This document shows positions 31,761 through 38,576 of a stretch of DNA of 48,572 nucleotides, piece after piece. A model generated the notes under the pieces. The model was not told the DNA's origin. It made no database searches and saw nothing but the letters and a program-made list of their open reading frames with translations. The stretch comes from SIG622 sp045604705 (GTDB lineage: Bacteria > Bacillota > Clostridia > Oscillospirales > CAG-382). A program made the position numbers and the translations under genes. Location: assembly GCA_045604705.1 (NCBI GenBank), contig JAZUOO010000044.1, positions 1 through 48,572 on the forward strand, read 5' to 3'. Each line of letters opens with the position of its first letter. Position 1 is the stretch's first letter.

Positions 31761-32414
31761 TCAATAAATATCCGAATTATCCTCAAGGAAAATCTTACCC
31801 ATATCAAGAAGTGTTTCAAAGAACCCGGTATCAAAAACATCAATGGTAACACTTCTACCGCACTCGCGGCAGGTGAGGGTAACAGAATCGTCATTCATGG
31901 AAAGCTCAACTCCAGGTGCGGTCTTATTCTTCTGACACGGACAAAGAATATTACCCGTCTTTGCACACTCATCAATAAAGGAAAGAATCAGCTTCATCTG
32001 TTCAAGAGCTTCCTGGTCAAACTCATCATCTTCACCTTCAAGTGCTGCAGCCTCATCCATCATAGCCTGAAGCTCCTTGCCGTTCTTTATAAGCTCCTGG
32101 TTAACCTTATTTTTGTTTCCCATAAAGCAAATATCAAGCCTTGTAAAGGAGCATTGCAGCAAAAACAAATCCTTTGTAAACATAGTTTCCGCAGACAACG
32201 TAAACGGATGGGGGTGAGGACACGCAACACAAGGCACAGAAAGCCTTACCTTACCGTCCTGCGAAAGTGTAATTTCAAGTGAGTTTTTGCCGCAGTTCGG
32301 ACAGTCCGCCTTGATTCTGCCTCCCGATAAATTAAACACGGAAATCTCCGTTTCAATAACCGCACAGCAATGAGCACATCTTGCCGCAACGCTGATTTTA
32401 TTCTGAGTAAACAT
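31761..32414 (-). CDS. multi-zinc-ribbon protein, function unknown
   Basis: The ATG at 32414 has AAAGGA upstream; an upstream TTG-type start has no site. The 217 residues carry repeated CxxC knuckles: CAHCCAVIE, DCPNCGKNSLE, PCVACPHPH, LCPCQKNK and LTCRECGRSV. These would form two or three zinc ribbons, one pair at each end. The middle (KVNQELIKNGKELQAMMDEA then AALEGEDDEFDQEALEQM) is acidic and helical. Proteins of this build (CpXC-like ribbons with a helical centre) occur in Clostridia without known function. Binding of RNA, DNA or protein by the ribbons is possible. It has its own terminator and no clear partner gene. Confidence 0.78.
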   Translation of the reverse strand: MFTQNKISVAARCAHCCAVIETEISVFNLSGGRIKADCPNCGKNSLEITLSQDGKVRLSVPCVACPHPHPFTLSAETMFTKDLFLLQCSFTRLDICFMGNKNKVNQELIKNGKELQAMMDEAAALEGEDDEFDQEALEQMKLILSFIDECAKTGNILCPCQKNKTAPGVELSMNDDSVTLTCRECGRSVTIDVFDTGFFETLLDMGKIFLEDNSDIY

Positions 32415-32510
32415 AAAAATTCCTTTCAATATATTGTATGTAATGGACTTTTGTAAAAATTCGTTTTCTCTCTTCCTGTCTGCTTCGCAGATAGGCTTTT
32501 CCCGAATGGA

Positions 32511-33368
32511 TTAATTCAGAAAGACATTATTTTGACATCTTTCATAGTAAAACAAATACTGCTGACAAAGGCCCGCATATTTTCCGAAATACTCTGCACC
32601 AACCTTGCCGTCATAATATTTCTCAAGTATCCTCTTAACCCAGACATCCACCGGGAAAGCATTATACTTCCGATAGGAAAACAGCAGAACACAAGAAGCG
32701 ACCTTAAGTCCGACACCTTTAATCTGTTGCAGGTACTTCGCACCATCCTCGTAACTCATATCATATGGTGCAGACAAATCAATCTCACCGGATGCAACCT
32801 TACTTGCAGCATCATATATGTATTTCGCACGAAATCCGGTTCTCAGCTCTGCCATAGCACTCTCGCCGGCATTTGCAACAGACACCGCATCAGGGAAAGA
32901 ATAATGTACCTTGCCGTCACTGTCCGTAAAAATCGGCTCACCGTATCGCTCGCACAAATTACGTATAATACCCTTAATCCTCGGAATATTGTTGTTCTGA
33001 CTTATAATAAAGGAACACAAAGCCTCCCAGTTATCCTGATGCAGAATTCTTATACCGTTTCCGAAAAACGCAGCCTTTGATAGCACATCATCCTTAGGAA
33101 ATTCTGAAACAATTCCGTCATAGTCAAAATCCATGTCAAAGAAATCACGGAAAAGACAGCAATAGTCATCCTTTGTGCAGTTGTGCAGGACAATGTCGTT
33201 ACCCTGTCGTTCAACCTCAATATATTTACCCTTTGCAACACCGAAGTATCTGCCATGTTCGTTTTTGTCAAATCTGAAGCACTGACCGCAGTCAAACACC
33301 TGATCCGGTATAAAGTTTTTGGCAGATAAAATCCGTACAAGGTTATCCCCGAAAATAATATTATTCAT
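32511..33368 (-). CDS. ogg: 8-oxoguanine DNA glycosylase/AP lyase, OGG1 type
   Basis: This base-excision enzyme removes 8-oxoguanine paired with C. The 285 residues (ATG at 33368; an in-frame TTG precedes it) contain the OGG_N segment IPDQVFDCGQCFRFDKNE and the tract WEALCSFIISQNNNIPRIKG. The helix-hairpin-helix-GPD core LQQIKGVGLKVASCVLLFSY has the Schiff-base Lys222, followed by FPVDVWVKRI with the catalytic Asp241. These residues correspond to K249 and D268 of human OGG1. Bacterial OGG1-type enzymes are characteristic of Clostridia, which often lack or supplement MutM. The ribosome site is weak. It is monocistronic on the minus strand, convergent with nothing. Confidence 0.94.
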   Translation of the reverse strand: MNNIIFGDNLVRILSAKNFIPDQVFDCGQCFRFDKNEHGRYFGVAKGKYIEVERQGNDIVLHNCTKDDYCCLFRDFFDMDFDYDGIVSEFPKDDVLSKAAFFGNGIRILHQDNWEALCSFIISQNNNIPRIKGIIRNLCERYGEPIFTDSDGKVHYSFPDAVSVANAGESAMAELRTGFRAKYIYDAASKVASGEIDLSAPYDMSYEDGAKYLQQIKGVGLKVASCVLLFSYRKYNAFPVDVWVKRILEKYYDGKVGAEYFGKYAGLCQQYLFYYERCQNNVFLN

Positions 33369-33409
33369 CAAAAAAACTTACCGCTTTCGCAAATATTTAT
33401 ATTTATCAC

Positions 33410-33437
33410 TTGAAATCACAAAAAAATCTGCTATAAT
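33410..33437 (+). promoter_or_regulatory. sigma-A promoter of the DUF6062 gene
   Basis: TTGAAA (33410-33415), 16 bp, TATAAT (33432-33437). Confidence 0.7.
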
Positions 33438-33493
33438 AGCATATGTAAACCTCCCAAAGAAAGGAGTGCGGATTTTACCGCAACCAAACACAC

Positions 33494-34195
33494 ATGGACG
33501 AAAAAATATACACCATACCCGTTAATATGGCATTTGAAAAAAAAGACGGCTGCCCCTTCTGCACACTTTTGCGTGATCTTGAAAACGCAGAGCTGGATCT
33601 TATCCTGGGGGCATCAATGATGGAGCCGGACATCCGCATTGAAACCAACAAATATGGCTTCTGCGGCAGACACTTCGCAAAAATGTTCACCATGAAGAAC
33701 CGCCTTGGTATGGGACTAATGCTTGAAAGCCACCTTGACACTCTCGGAGATAAAATCAAAGCCAAGTCCTCAATCATAAACAGAGATCCCGGAACCAAGG
33801 TCGCAGACTTCATTGATAAACTCGAGGATAGCTGTTACGTCTGCAAAAGGGTGGAGGACAAGCTCTCAAAAATGTTCATTACCGCCGCATACCTGTGGGA
33901 ACACGAAAAGCAGTTCAGACAGTATCTTCGCGAACAGCCCTACATATGCCTTGACCACTACCGAATATATCTGCGCATCGCACAACGACATCTCCCCAAA
34001 AAGCTCTACCCCGATTTTCTCGAGGATATAAACGAGCTTCAGATGAAGTACTACGAAAAGCTGTGCGGCGACGTATCCTGGTTCTGCAAAAAATTCGACT
34101 ACCGCTATGACGGGGAGCCTTGGGGCGATTCAAAGGATGCCGTGGAAAGGGCGATAACATTCCTTACGGGCGACAGATGGAAAGACATGAAATGA
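33494..34195 (+). CDS. DUF6062 family Cys-rich protein
   Basis: The 233-residue soluble protein carries repeated Cys/His pairs: DGCPFCTLLRDLENAELD, GFCGRHFAKM, DSCYVCKRVEDKLSKMF and YICLDHYRIYL. The CxxC plus CxxH pairs suggest two structural zinc sites in an otherwise helical fold. This pattern is DUF6062, found mainly in Clostridia, of unknown function. The start is unusual. The AAAGGAG site at about 33460-33466 is 27 nt from the ATG, but GCGG-ATTTTA-CCGC between them can fold and would bring the two within about 12 nt. No ATG, GTG or TTG start in this frame lies closer. It has its own promoter and terminator. Confidence 0.85.
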   Translation: MDEKIYTIPVNMAFEKKDGCPFCTLLRDLENAELDLILGASMMEPDIRIETNKYGFCGRHFAKMFTMKNRLGMGLMLESHLDTLGDKIKAKSSIINRDPGTKVADFIDKLEDSCYVCKRVEDKLSKMFITAAYLWEHEKQFRQYLREQPYICLDHYRIYLRIAQRHLPKKLYPDFLEDINELQMKYYEKLCGDVSWFCKKFDYRYDGEPWGDSKDAVERAITFLTGDRWKDMK

Positions 34196-34255
34196 AATTC
34201 ACAATTCACAATTGATATGTGTTTGACTACAAATTAAATTGTCGTTTTACCACCA

Positions 34256-34296
34256 AAGGATACCCATACTTTATCGTTAATGGGTGTCCTTATTTT
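34256..34296 (+). terminator. strong, probably bidirectional terminator between DUF6062 and rex
   Basis: AAGGATACCCAT (34256-34267) pairs with ATGGGTGTCCTT (34280-34291), then TATTTTGTTTTT. It lies between convergent genes. The upstream piece AATTCACAATTCACAATTG (about 34198-34216) is a short intergenic tandem repeat. Confidence 0.85.
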
Positions 34297-34305
34297 GTTT
34301 TTATG

Positions 34306-34986
34306 TCAAAGAATATCGATATCTCCATTTCCATTTTCGTTATCCTCTTTTGCAAGCTCGTAGCAGAGAGTCATGAGAGTGTCACCGAGATGAATATTCT
34401 CAATCTTGACATTGTATTCCGGAAGATTCAGCTCCATGTTGGAGAAATTCCAAAAACCTCTGATTCCTGCCTTTGCAAGTAGCTTTGCTGCCGCAGGAGC
34501 CTCAAGCTTTGGAAGTGTCAATACGGCAATGTCAATCTTGTGCTCTCTGCAAAAAGCCGAAACATCGCTCATGTCCATAACAGTCAGCTCGCCGACTTTT
34601 GTTCCTATAACATTGGGAGATACATCAAAAAGTCCCTTAATATCAACATTTCTCTTTTCAAACAGCGGATTATTTGCCAGTGCACGACCGAGATTACCCA
34701 TGCCGATAATAATGGCACTGTAATTTTTGTCCACCCCGAGAATATTTGAAATTTCATTGTACAGATACTTTACATTGTACCCGTACCCCTGCTGACCGAA
34801 ACCGCCGAAGCAGTTGAGATCCTGACGTATAAGTGATGCCGTAACGTCCATTTTTTCTGCAAGATCCTTTGAGGATATTCTCATAATATTGTTTCTTATA
34901 AGCTCCCTAAGGTATCGGAAGTACCTCGGGAGTCTTCTTATTACCGCCGATGAAATTTGCTTTTCATTTTTCTGTTTTTTGTTCAT
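34306..34986 (-). CDS. rex: redox-sensing transcriptional repressor Rex
   Basis: Rex represses fermentation and respiration genes and releases DNA when NADH/NAD+ rises. The ATG at 34986 follows an AAAGGCG site and gives 226 residues. The N-terminal winged helix is IRRLPRYFRYLRELIRNNIM, then SSKDLAEKMDVTASLIRQDL with the FGGFGQQGYGYNV signature. The Rossmann domain follows (AIIIGMGNLGRALANNPLFE). C-terminal dimer helices end at LAKEDN. It is the last gene of a minus-strand run behind tsaD. Likely targets are fermentative genes elsewhere. I found no convincing Rex operator (TTGTTAAnnnnTTAACAA) in this window. Confidence 0.95.
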   Translation of the reverse strand: MNKKQKNEKQISSAVIRRLPRYFRYLRELIRNNIMRISSKDLAEKMDVTASLIRQDLNCFGGFGQQGYGYNVKYLYNEISNILGVDKNYSAIIIGMGNLGRALANNPLFEKRNVDIKGLFDVSPNVIGTKVGELTVMDMSDVSAFCREHKIDIAVLTLPKLEAPAAAKLLAKAGIRGFWNFSNMELNLPEYNVKIENIHLGDTLMTLCYELAKEDNENGNGDIDIL

Positions 34987-35032
34987 TTGTACGCCTTTCA
35001 ATATTTCTGAGTAAAAAGCTGCTTATTTACAT

Positions 35033-36088
35033 TTATTTTTTGTCACAATCCTTAGTAGCATAAGCATTGAGCGACAGATCCGAGAAAGCCTTTTCCCGTT
35101 CATCCTCGGGCACAGCCACATACTCATAATAGCCTTGTGCACCGGTCATAACACCGTTGTCACCGCAAAGATTTTTCGGGGGAAGATAAAGTGAAACACC
35201 ATACTTTCCGCAAAGTTCCTCAAGCGAAGCCCTGAGATGCGAATTTGCAGCAACACCGCCCGCAATAACAAGCTTCTTTGAGGTAAAATCTTCGCTCTCA
35301 AAAAGTATCTTTATCCTGGATGTTATCGCATGAACAACCGCAGCAGTAAAGGATGACGCAAAATCTTCTTTGTTTATATGTTCGCCTTTCTGCTCAGCGG
35401 TATGAAGTGCATTCACAGCACTTGTCTTAAGTCCCGAAAACGAGAAATCCAGCGGGGCATCCTTGACATGAGCATCCGAAAACTTGTAAGCCTTTTCATT
35501 TCCCTCAAATGCCGCAGCATCCATCTTTGCACCGCCGGGGTAGGGGAATCCGAGAAGCCTTGCAACCTTGTCAAAGCACTCACCTGCAGCATCGTCACGT
35601 GTCACACCAAGTATCCTGAAATCTGTATAAGAATCTGCAGCAATAAGCGAAGTGTGCCCCCCGGAAGCAACAAGCGCCGCAAAAGGAGGCTCCAGCTTCT
35701 CCGTGCCGTTTTCACCGTTGTAAACCGTATAAATTGCCGAGATATGCGCCTTGATATGATGCACCGGAATAAGCGGCTTTTTATATGTATAAGCAAGACT
35801 CTTTGCAAAATTCACACCTACAAGTAAAGCACCTATAAGTCCCGGACAATTGGTAACCGCCACCGCATCAATGTCATCCATTGTAACATCGGCATCCGAC
35901 AGAGCCTTTTCGCAAACACCGTATATCGCTTCTGAATGTGCCCTTGAGGCAATCTCCGGAACAACACCTCCATAGAGTGCATGAGTTTCTATCTGAGAAG
36001 CAACAACATTGGATAAAACCTTTCTTCCATCCTCAACAACCGCGGCACAAGTCTCGTCGCAGGAGGATTCAATTGACAAAATTTTCAT
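35033..36088 (-). CDS. tsaD: tRNA N6-adenosine threonylcarbamoyltransferase TsaD
   Basis: TsaD transfers threonylcarbamoyl to A37 of ANN-decoding tRNAs, with TsaB and TsaE. The 351 residues open MKILSIESSCDETCAAVVED and carry the family metal ligands His111 and His115 in PVHHIKAHISAIY. VASGGHTSLI, GECFDKVARLLGFPYPGGAK, LDFSFSGLKTSAVNA and VIAGGVAANSHLR follow, and a C-terminal metal-site part includes DNGVMTGAQGYYEY. It lies directly downstream of rimI, as in many bacteria. The usual tsaB is not between them, nor elsewhere in this window. Confidence 0.97.
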   Translation of the reverse strand: MKILSIESSCDETCAAVVEDGRKVLSNVVASQIETHALYGGVVPEIASRAHSEAIYGVCEKALSDADVTMDDIDAVAVTNCPGLIGALLVGVNFAKSLAYTYKKPLIPVHHIKAHISAIYTVYNGENGTEKLEPPFAALVASGGHTSLIAADSYTDFRILGVTRDDAAGECFDKVARLLGFPYPGGAKMDAAAFEGNEKAYKFSDAHVKDAPLDFSFSGLKTSAVNALHTAEQKGEHINKEDFASSFTAAVVHAITSRIKILFESEDFTSKKLVIAGGVAANSHLRASLEELCGKYGVSLYLPPKNLCGDNGVMTGAQGYYEYVAVPEDEREKAFSDLSLNAYATKDCDKK

Positions 36089-36131
36089 TTATATTCCTTT
36101 TCTTTATTAAGATGAAGCTCAAAGACAAGCT

Positions 36132-36584
36132 TCAAAGATTGATTTCAAGATTATAAAGCAGCCCGTTTTCCGTGGGCTTCTTGTAATAATTCTTTCGTAC
36201 TCCGACACGTTCAAAACCGAACTTCTCATAAAGACCGATTGCAGGAGCATTACTTTCCCTTACTTCGAGCGTCAGAAGTACAATACTATTCTTTTTACAA
36301 TATTCACAAAGCTCACCTATAAGCCTTGCCCCAATGCCGTGCCTGCGATACTTCGGCAGAACACCAACATTATTTATATTTCCCACATCAAAGGAAACAT
36401 ACATTCCCGCATATCCCGCAATACAGCCACTATCCAAGTCTTTTGCCACAAAGTATACAGCATACTCACAAGTAAGCAATTCCTCAAGCGACTTTCTCGA
36501 CCACGGCTCGGGAAAGCAATTATTTTCAATAATCTCCATACCGTCAATATGCGACGGACAGAGCCTTTCAAAACTTATTGACAT
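36132..36584 (-). CDS. rimI: ribosomal-protein-alanine N-acetyltransferase RimI
   Basis: The 150-residue GNAT protein probably acetylates the N-terminus of ribosomal protein S18 or other proteins. The start MSISFERLCPSHIDGMEIIE is followed by NCFPEPWSRKSLEELL, the typical RimI entry. The acetyl-CoA site is INNVGVLPKYRRHGIGARLI, and the C-terminal motif is LTLEVRESNAPAIGLYEKFG with FERVGVRKNYY. GGGAGG precedes the ATG, which overlaps the stop of the phosphatase gene by one base (TAATG), so translation is coupled. The rimI-tsaD order is a common Firmicutes arrangement. Confidence 0.92.
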   Translation of the reverse strand: MSISFERLCPSHIDGMEIIENNCFPEPWSRKSLEELLTCEYAVYFVAKDLDSGCIAGYAGMYVSFDVGNINNVGVLPKYRRHGIGARLIGELCEYCKKNSIVLLTLEVRESNAPAIGLYEKFGFERVGVRKNYYKKPTENGLLYNLEINL

Positions 36585-37009
36585 TAGGAGAAAACCTCCC
36601 GCATAATAATATCAATTCCCTCTGAAATCTCGGAAAGCGTCTTTCTGTAGACATCAATATTTCCACCAAAAGGATCCGAAACATCAAAAGGAAAAGAATA
36701 CACCTTGTCACAATATTTCGGGTACTCCGCAATAAGCCGTGCCGCATGACGTGAAGAAATCCCGATAACAAAATCGGAATCTCTGACATCATCCTCCGAA
36801 ACCGTCCGCGAAATATGCACAAAATCGGAAACACCACCCTCCTCCAACGCCATCACAGCATTATCGGATATAGCCGATCCATCCGCACATAATCCCCTGG
36901 AAAAAGCCAAAGCCTTAATATTAAGCTCTTTAGCTTTCCGATTAAACAAAGCCTGCGCCATGGGACTCCTGCAAGTATTCCCCGTACAAACAAACAAAAC
37001 CTTTTTCAT
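36584..37009 (-). CDS. low-molecular-weight phosphatase, protein-arginine-phosphatase-like (YwlE type)
   Basis: The ATG at 37009 starts at the fold (MKKVLFVCTGNTCRSPMAQA); an in-frame TTG further upstream is unsupported. The 141 residues contain the P-loop CTGNTCRS with the nucleophilic Cys, and a Thr where tyrosine phosphatases usually have Ile. That is the feature tied to phospho-arginine preference in B. subtilis YwlE. The general acid region is FDVSDPFGGNIDVYRKTLSE, again as in YwlE (DPFGGSIDVY-like). Arginine phosphorylation by McsB marks proteins for ClpCP, which this enzyme would reverse. Tyrosine phosphatase activity remains possible. It is followed by the overlapping rimI start. Confidence 0.85.
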   Translation of the reverse strand: MKKVLFVCTGNTCRSPMAQALFNRKAKELNIKALAFSRGLCADGSAISDNAVMALEEGGVSDFVHISRTVSEDDVRDSDFVIGISSRHAARLIAEYPKYCDKVYSFPFDVSDPFGGNIDVYRKTLSEISEGIDIIMREVFS

Positions 37010-37078
37010 ACTGTATCTTTTATTAACCAATTAAACCAAATAATCCAAATCAAACAATCAATGAAATCGAACAACTAA

Positions 37079-37112
37079 TTATGCATTATGCATTATGAAT
37101 TATGCATTATAT
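37079..37112. repeat. intergenic ATTATGC tandem repeat
   Basis: ATTATGCATTATGCATTATGAATTATGCATTAT is a near-tandem 9-bp repeat built on the palindrome ATGCAT. Similar runs lie at 14682, 42367, 42534 and 46663, always outside genes. Confidence 0.7.
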
Positions 37113-37603
37113 TAATATCCCATTCTGCCGTCAAGACTGTCATCATCCGAAATCCAGTCCTGCACATTATAAACGGTATAGGTATCCTTTGTGTTTCTCA
37201 CAATGACTTTCTCAATACCCGCATTGATAACAAGCTTCTTGCACATCTGACAGCTGCAGGAATCCGCAACAAGCTCACCGGTTTTGCCGTCAATACCGCA
37301 AAGATAAATGGTAGCACCGAGCATCTGCTCACGGGACGCCGCGATAATTGCATTAGCCTCCGCATGAACACTCCTGCAAAGCTCATACCTCTCACCTCTC
37401 GGTATGTTCATTTCCTCACGAAGACACTTTCCCATGTCCGTACAGTTCTTTCTTCCTCTTGGAGCACCATTGTACCCGGTAGAAACAATAATGTCGTTTT
37501 TAACTATAATCGCACCGTACTTCTTTCTCAGACACGTAGCCCTCGACGCAACGGTACAGGCAATATCAAGATAATAGTTTTCCTTGCTTATTCTGTCAGT
37601 CAT
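37112..37603 (-). CDS. deoxycytidylate deaminase family protein (ComEB-like)
   Basis: The ATG at 37603 has AAAGGAGC 6 nt upstream. The 163 residues form a zinc deaminase: MTDRISKENYYLDIACTVAS, KYGAIIVKNDIIVSTGYNGA and CTDMGKCLREEMNIPRGERY, then the HAE motif in RSVHAEANAI and the second zinc half DSCSCQMCKKLVINAGIEKV. This is the dCMP deaminase/ComEB arrangement, which makes dUMP for thymidylate synthesis. The N-terminal half of the PCxxC motif reads CSCQMC instead of the usual PC-x-x-C, a mild deviation at the zinc cysteines' flank. It lies 25 bp downstream of galU in a long minus-strand run. Confidence 0.9.
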   Translation of the reverse strand: MTDRISKENYYLDIACTVASRATCLRKKYGAIIVKNDIIVSTGYNGAPRGRKNCTDMGKCLREEMNIPRGERYELCRSVHAEANAIIAASREQMLGATIYLCGIDGKTGELVADSCSCQMCKKLVINAGIEKVIVRNTKDTYTVYNVQDWISDDDSLDGRMGY

Positions 37604-37628
37604 AAAAGCTCCTTTCAAGCACCAAGAC

Positions 37629-38501
37629 TCATTTCAGGTTTTTTACAAACTCGCGAAGATATTCCTTGAATTCCTCGCCGTATTCTTGATTGTTCACAGC
37701 ACATTCCACATTAGCCTTAAGGTAGCTCAGTTTGTTACCAATGTCATACCGTGTCCCCTCAAATTCCAAAGCATACATACCGCCATCACGTGCCATGACT
37801 GCCATAGCATCCGTAAGCTGAAGCTCACCGCCAAAGCCTCTCGGTATTCTGTCAAGAATGTCAAATACCCGCGGTTCAAGAATGACCCTGCCAAGTATCG
37901 CAAGATTTGAATAAACCTGTCCCGCCCTTGGCTTTTCTATCATGTCATTGACACCATAAACACCGTTCCCAACATCTTCAACCTTAAGTGAACAATATTT
38001 CCCGATAACATCAGGAGCAACCCTTTTCACTCCCGCAACCGACTTTCCGTACTTTTCATATACCTCACATAGCTGAAGTGTTGCAGGCTTCTTTGAAATA
38101 ACAAGATCATCACCGTAAAGCACCGCAAAGGGATCGTTTCCGACAAAGCTTCTCGCCATTCCGATAGCCTGTCCGAGCCCACCAGTCTGATGCTGATAGA
38201 GATAATGAATATTCGCTATTTCATTAATACTCTTTATTTCCTTGTAAAGCTCATCCTTGCCCGATTCAAGAAGATTCTTTTCGTATTGGGGACAAGCCGT
38301 AAAATGCCGCTGTATACTTTCCTTGCCGATAGCCGTAATAATAAGAATATCAGTAATTCCCGATTCTGCCGCCTCTTCAATAAGATACTGCATCGCGGGC
38401 TTCGCATCAACAGGGAGCATCTCCTTGGGAACGGATTTTGAAATGGGAAGCATCCTCGTCCCAAGACCCGCCGCCGGAATGACAGCCTTTGTTATTTTCA
38501 T
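37629..38501 (-). CDS. galU: UTP--glucose-1-phosphate uridylyltransferase
   Basis: GalU makes UDP-glucose for glycan and lipid glucosylation. The ATG at 38501 has GAAAGGTC upstream; an earlier in-frame start lacks a site. The 290 residues show the nucleotidyltransferase entry KITKAVIPAAGLGTRMLPIS, then KEMLPVDAKPAMQYLIEEA. Next are YQHQTGGLGQAIGMARSFVG, FAVLYGDDL with the metal-binding aspartates, MIEKPRAGQVYSNLAILGRV and a C-terminal YDIGNKLSYLKANVE. All are typical of bacterial GalU. It lies between the propeller-like membrane protein gene and the dCMP deaminase gene. Confidence 0.95.
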   Translation of the reverse strand: MKITKAVIPAAGLGTRMLPISKSVPKEMLPVDAKPAMQYLIEEAAESGITDILIITAIGKESIQRHFTACPQYEKNLLESGKDELYKEIKSINEIANIHYLYQHQTGGLGQAIGMARSFVGNDPFAVLYGDDLVISKKPATLQLCEVYEKYGKSVAGVKRVAPDVIGKYCSLKVEDVGNGVYGVNDMIEKPRAGQVYSNLAILGRVILEPRVFDILDRIPRGFGGELQLTDAMAVMARDGGMYALEFEGTRYDIGNKLSYLKANVECAVNNQEYGEEFKEYLREFVKNLK

Positions 38502-38576
38502 GACATATGACCTTTCTATTTCACTCACCGTAATCTTTTATTTTAAACAGACCTCAAAAAATCACAGCAGCTTTTT

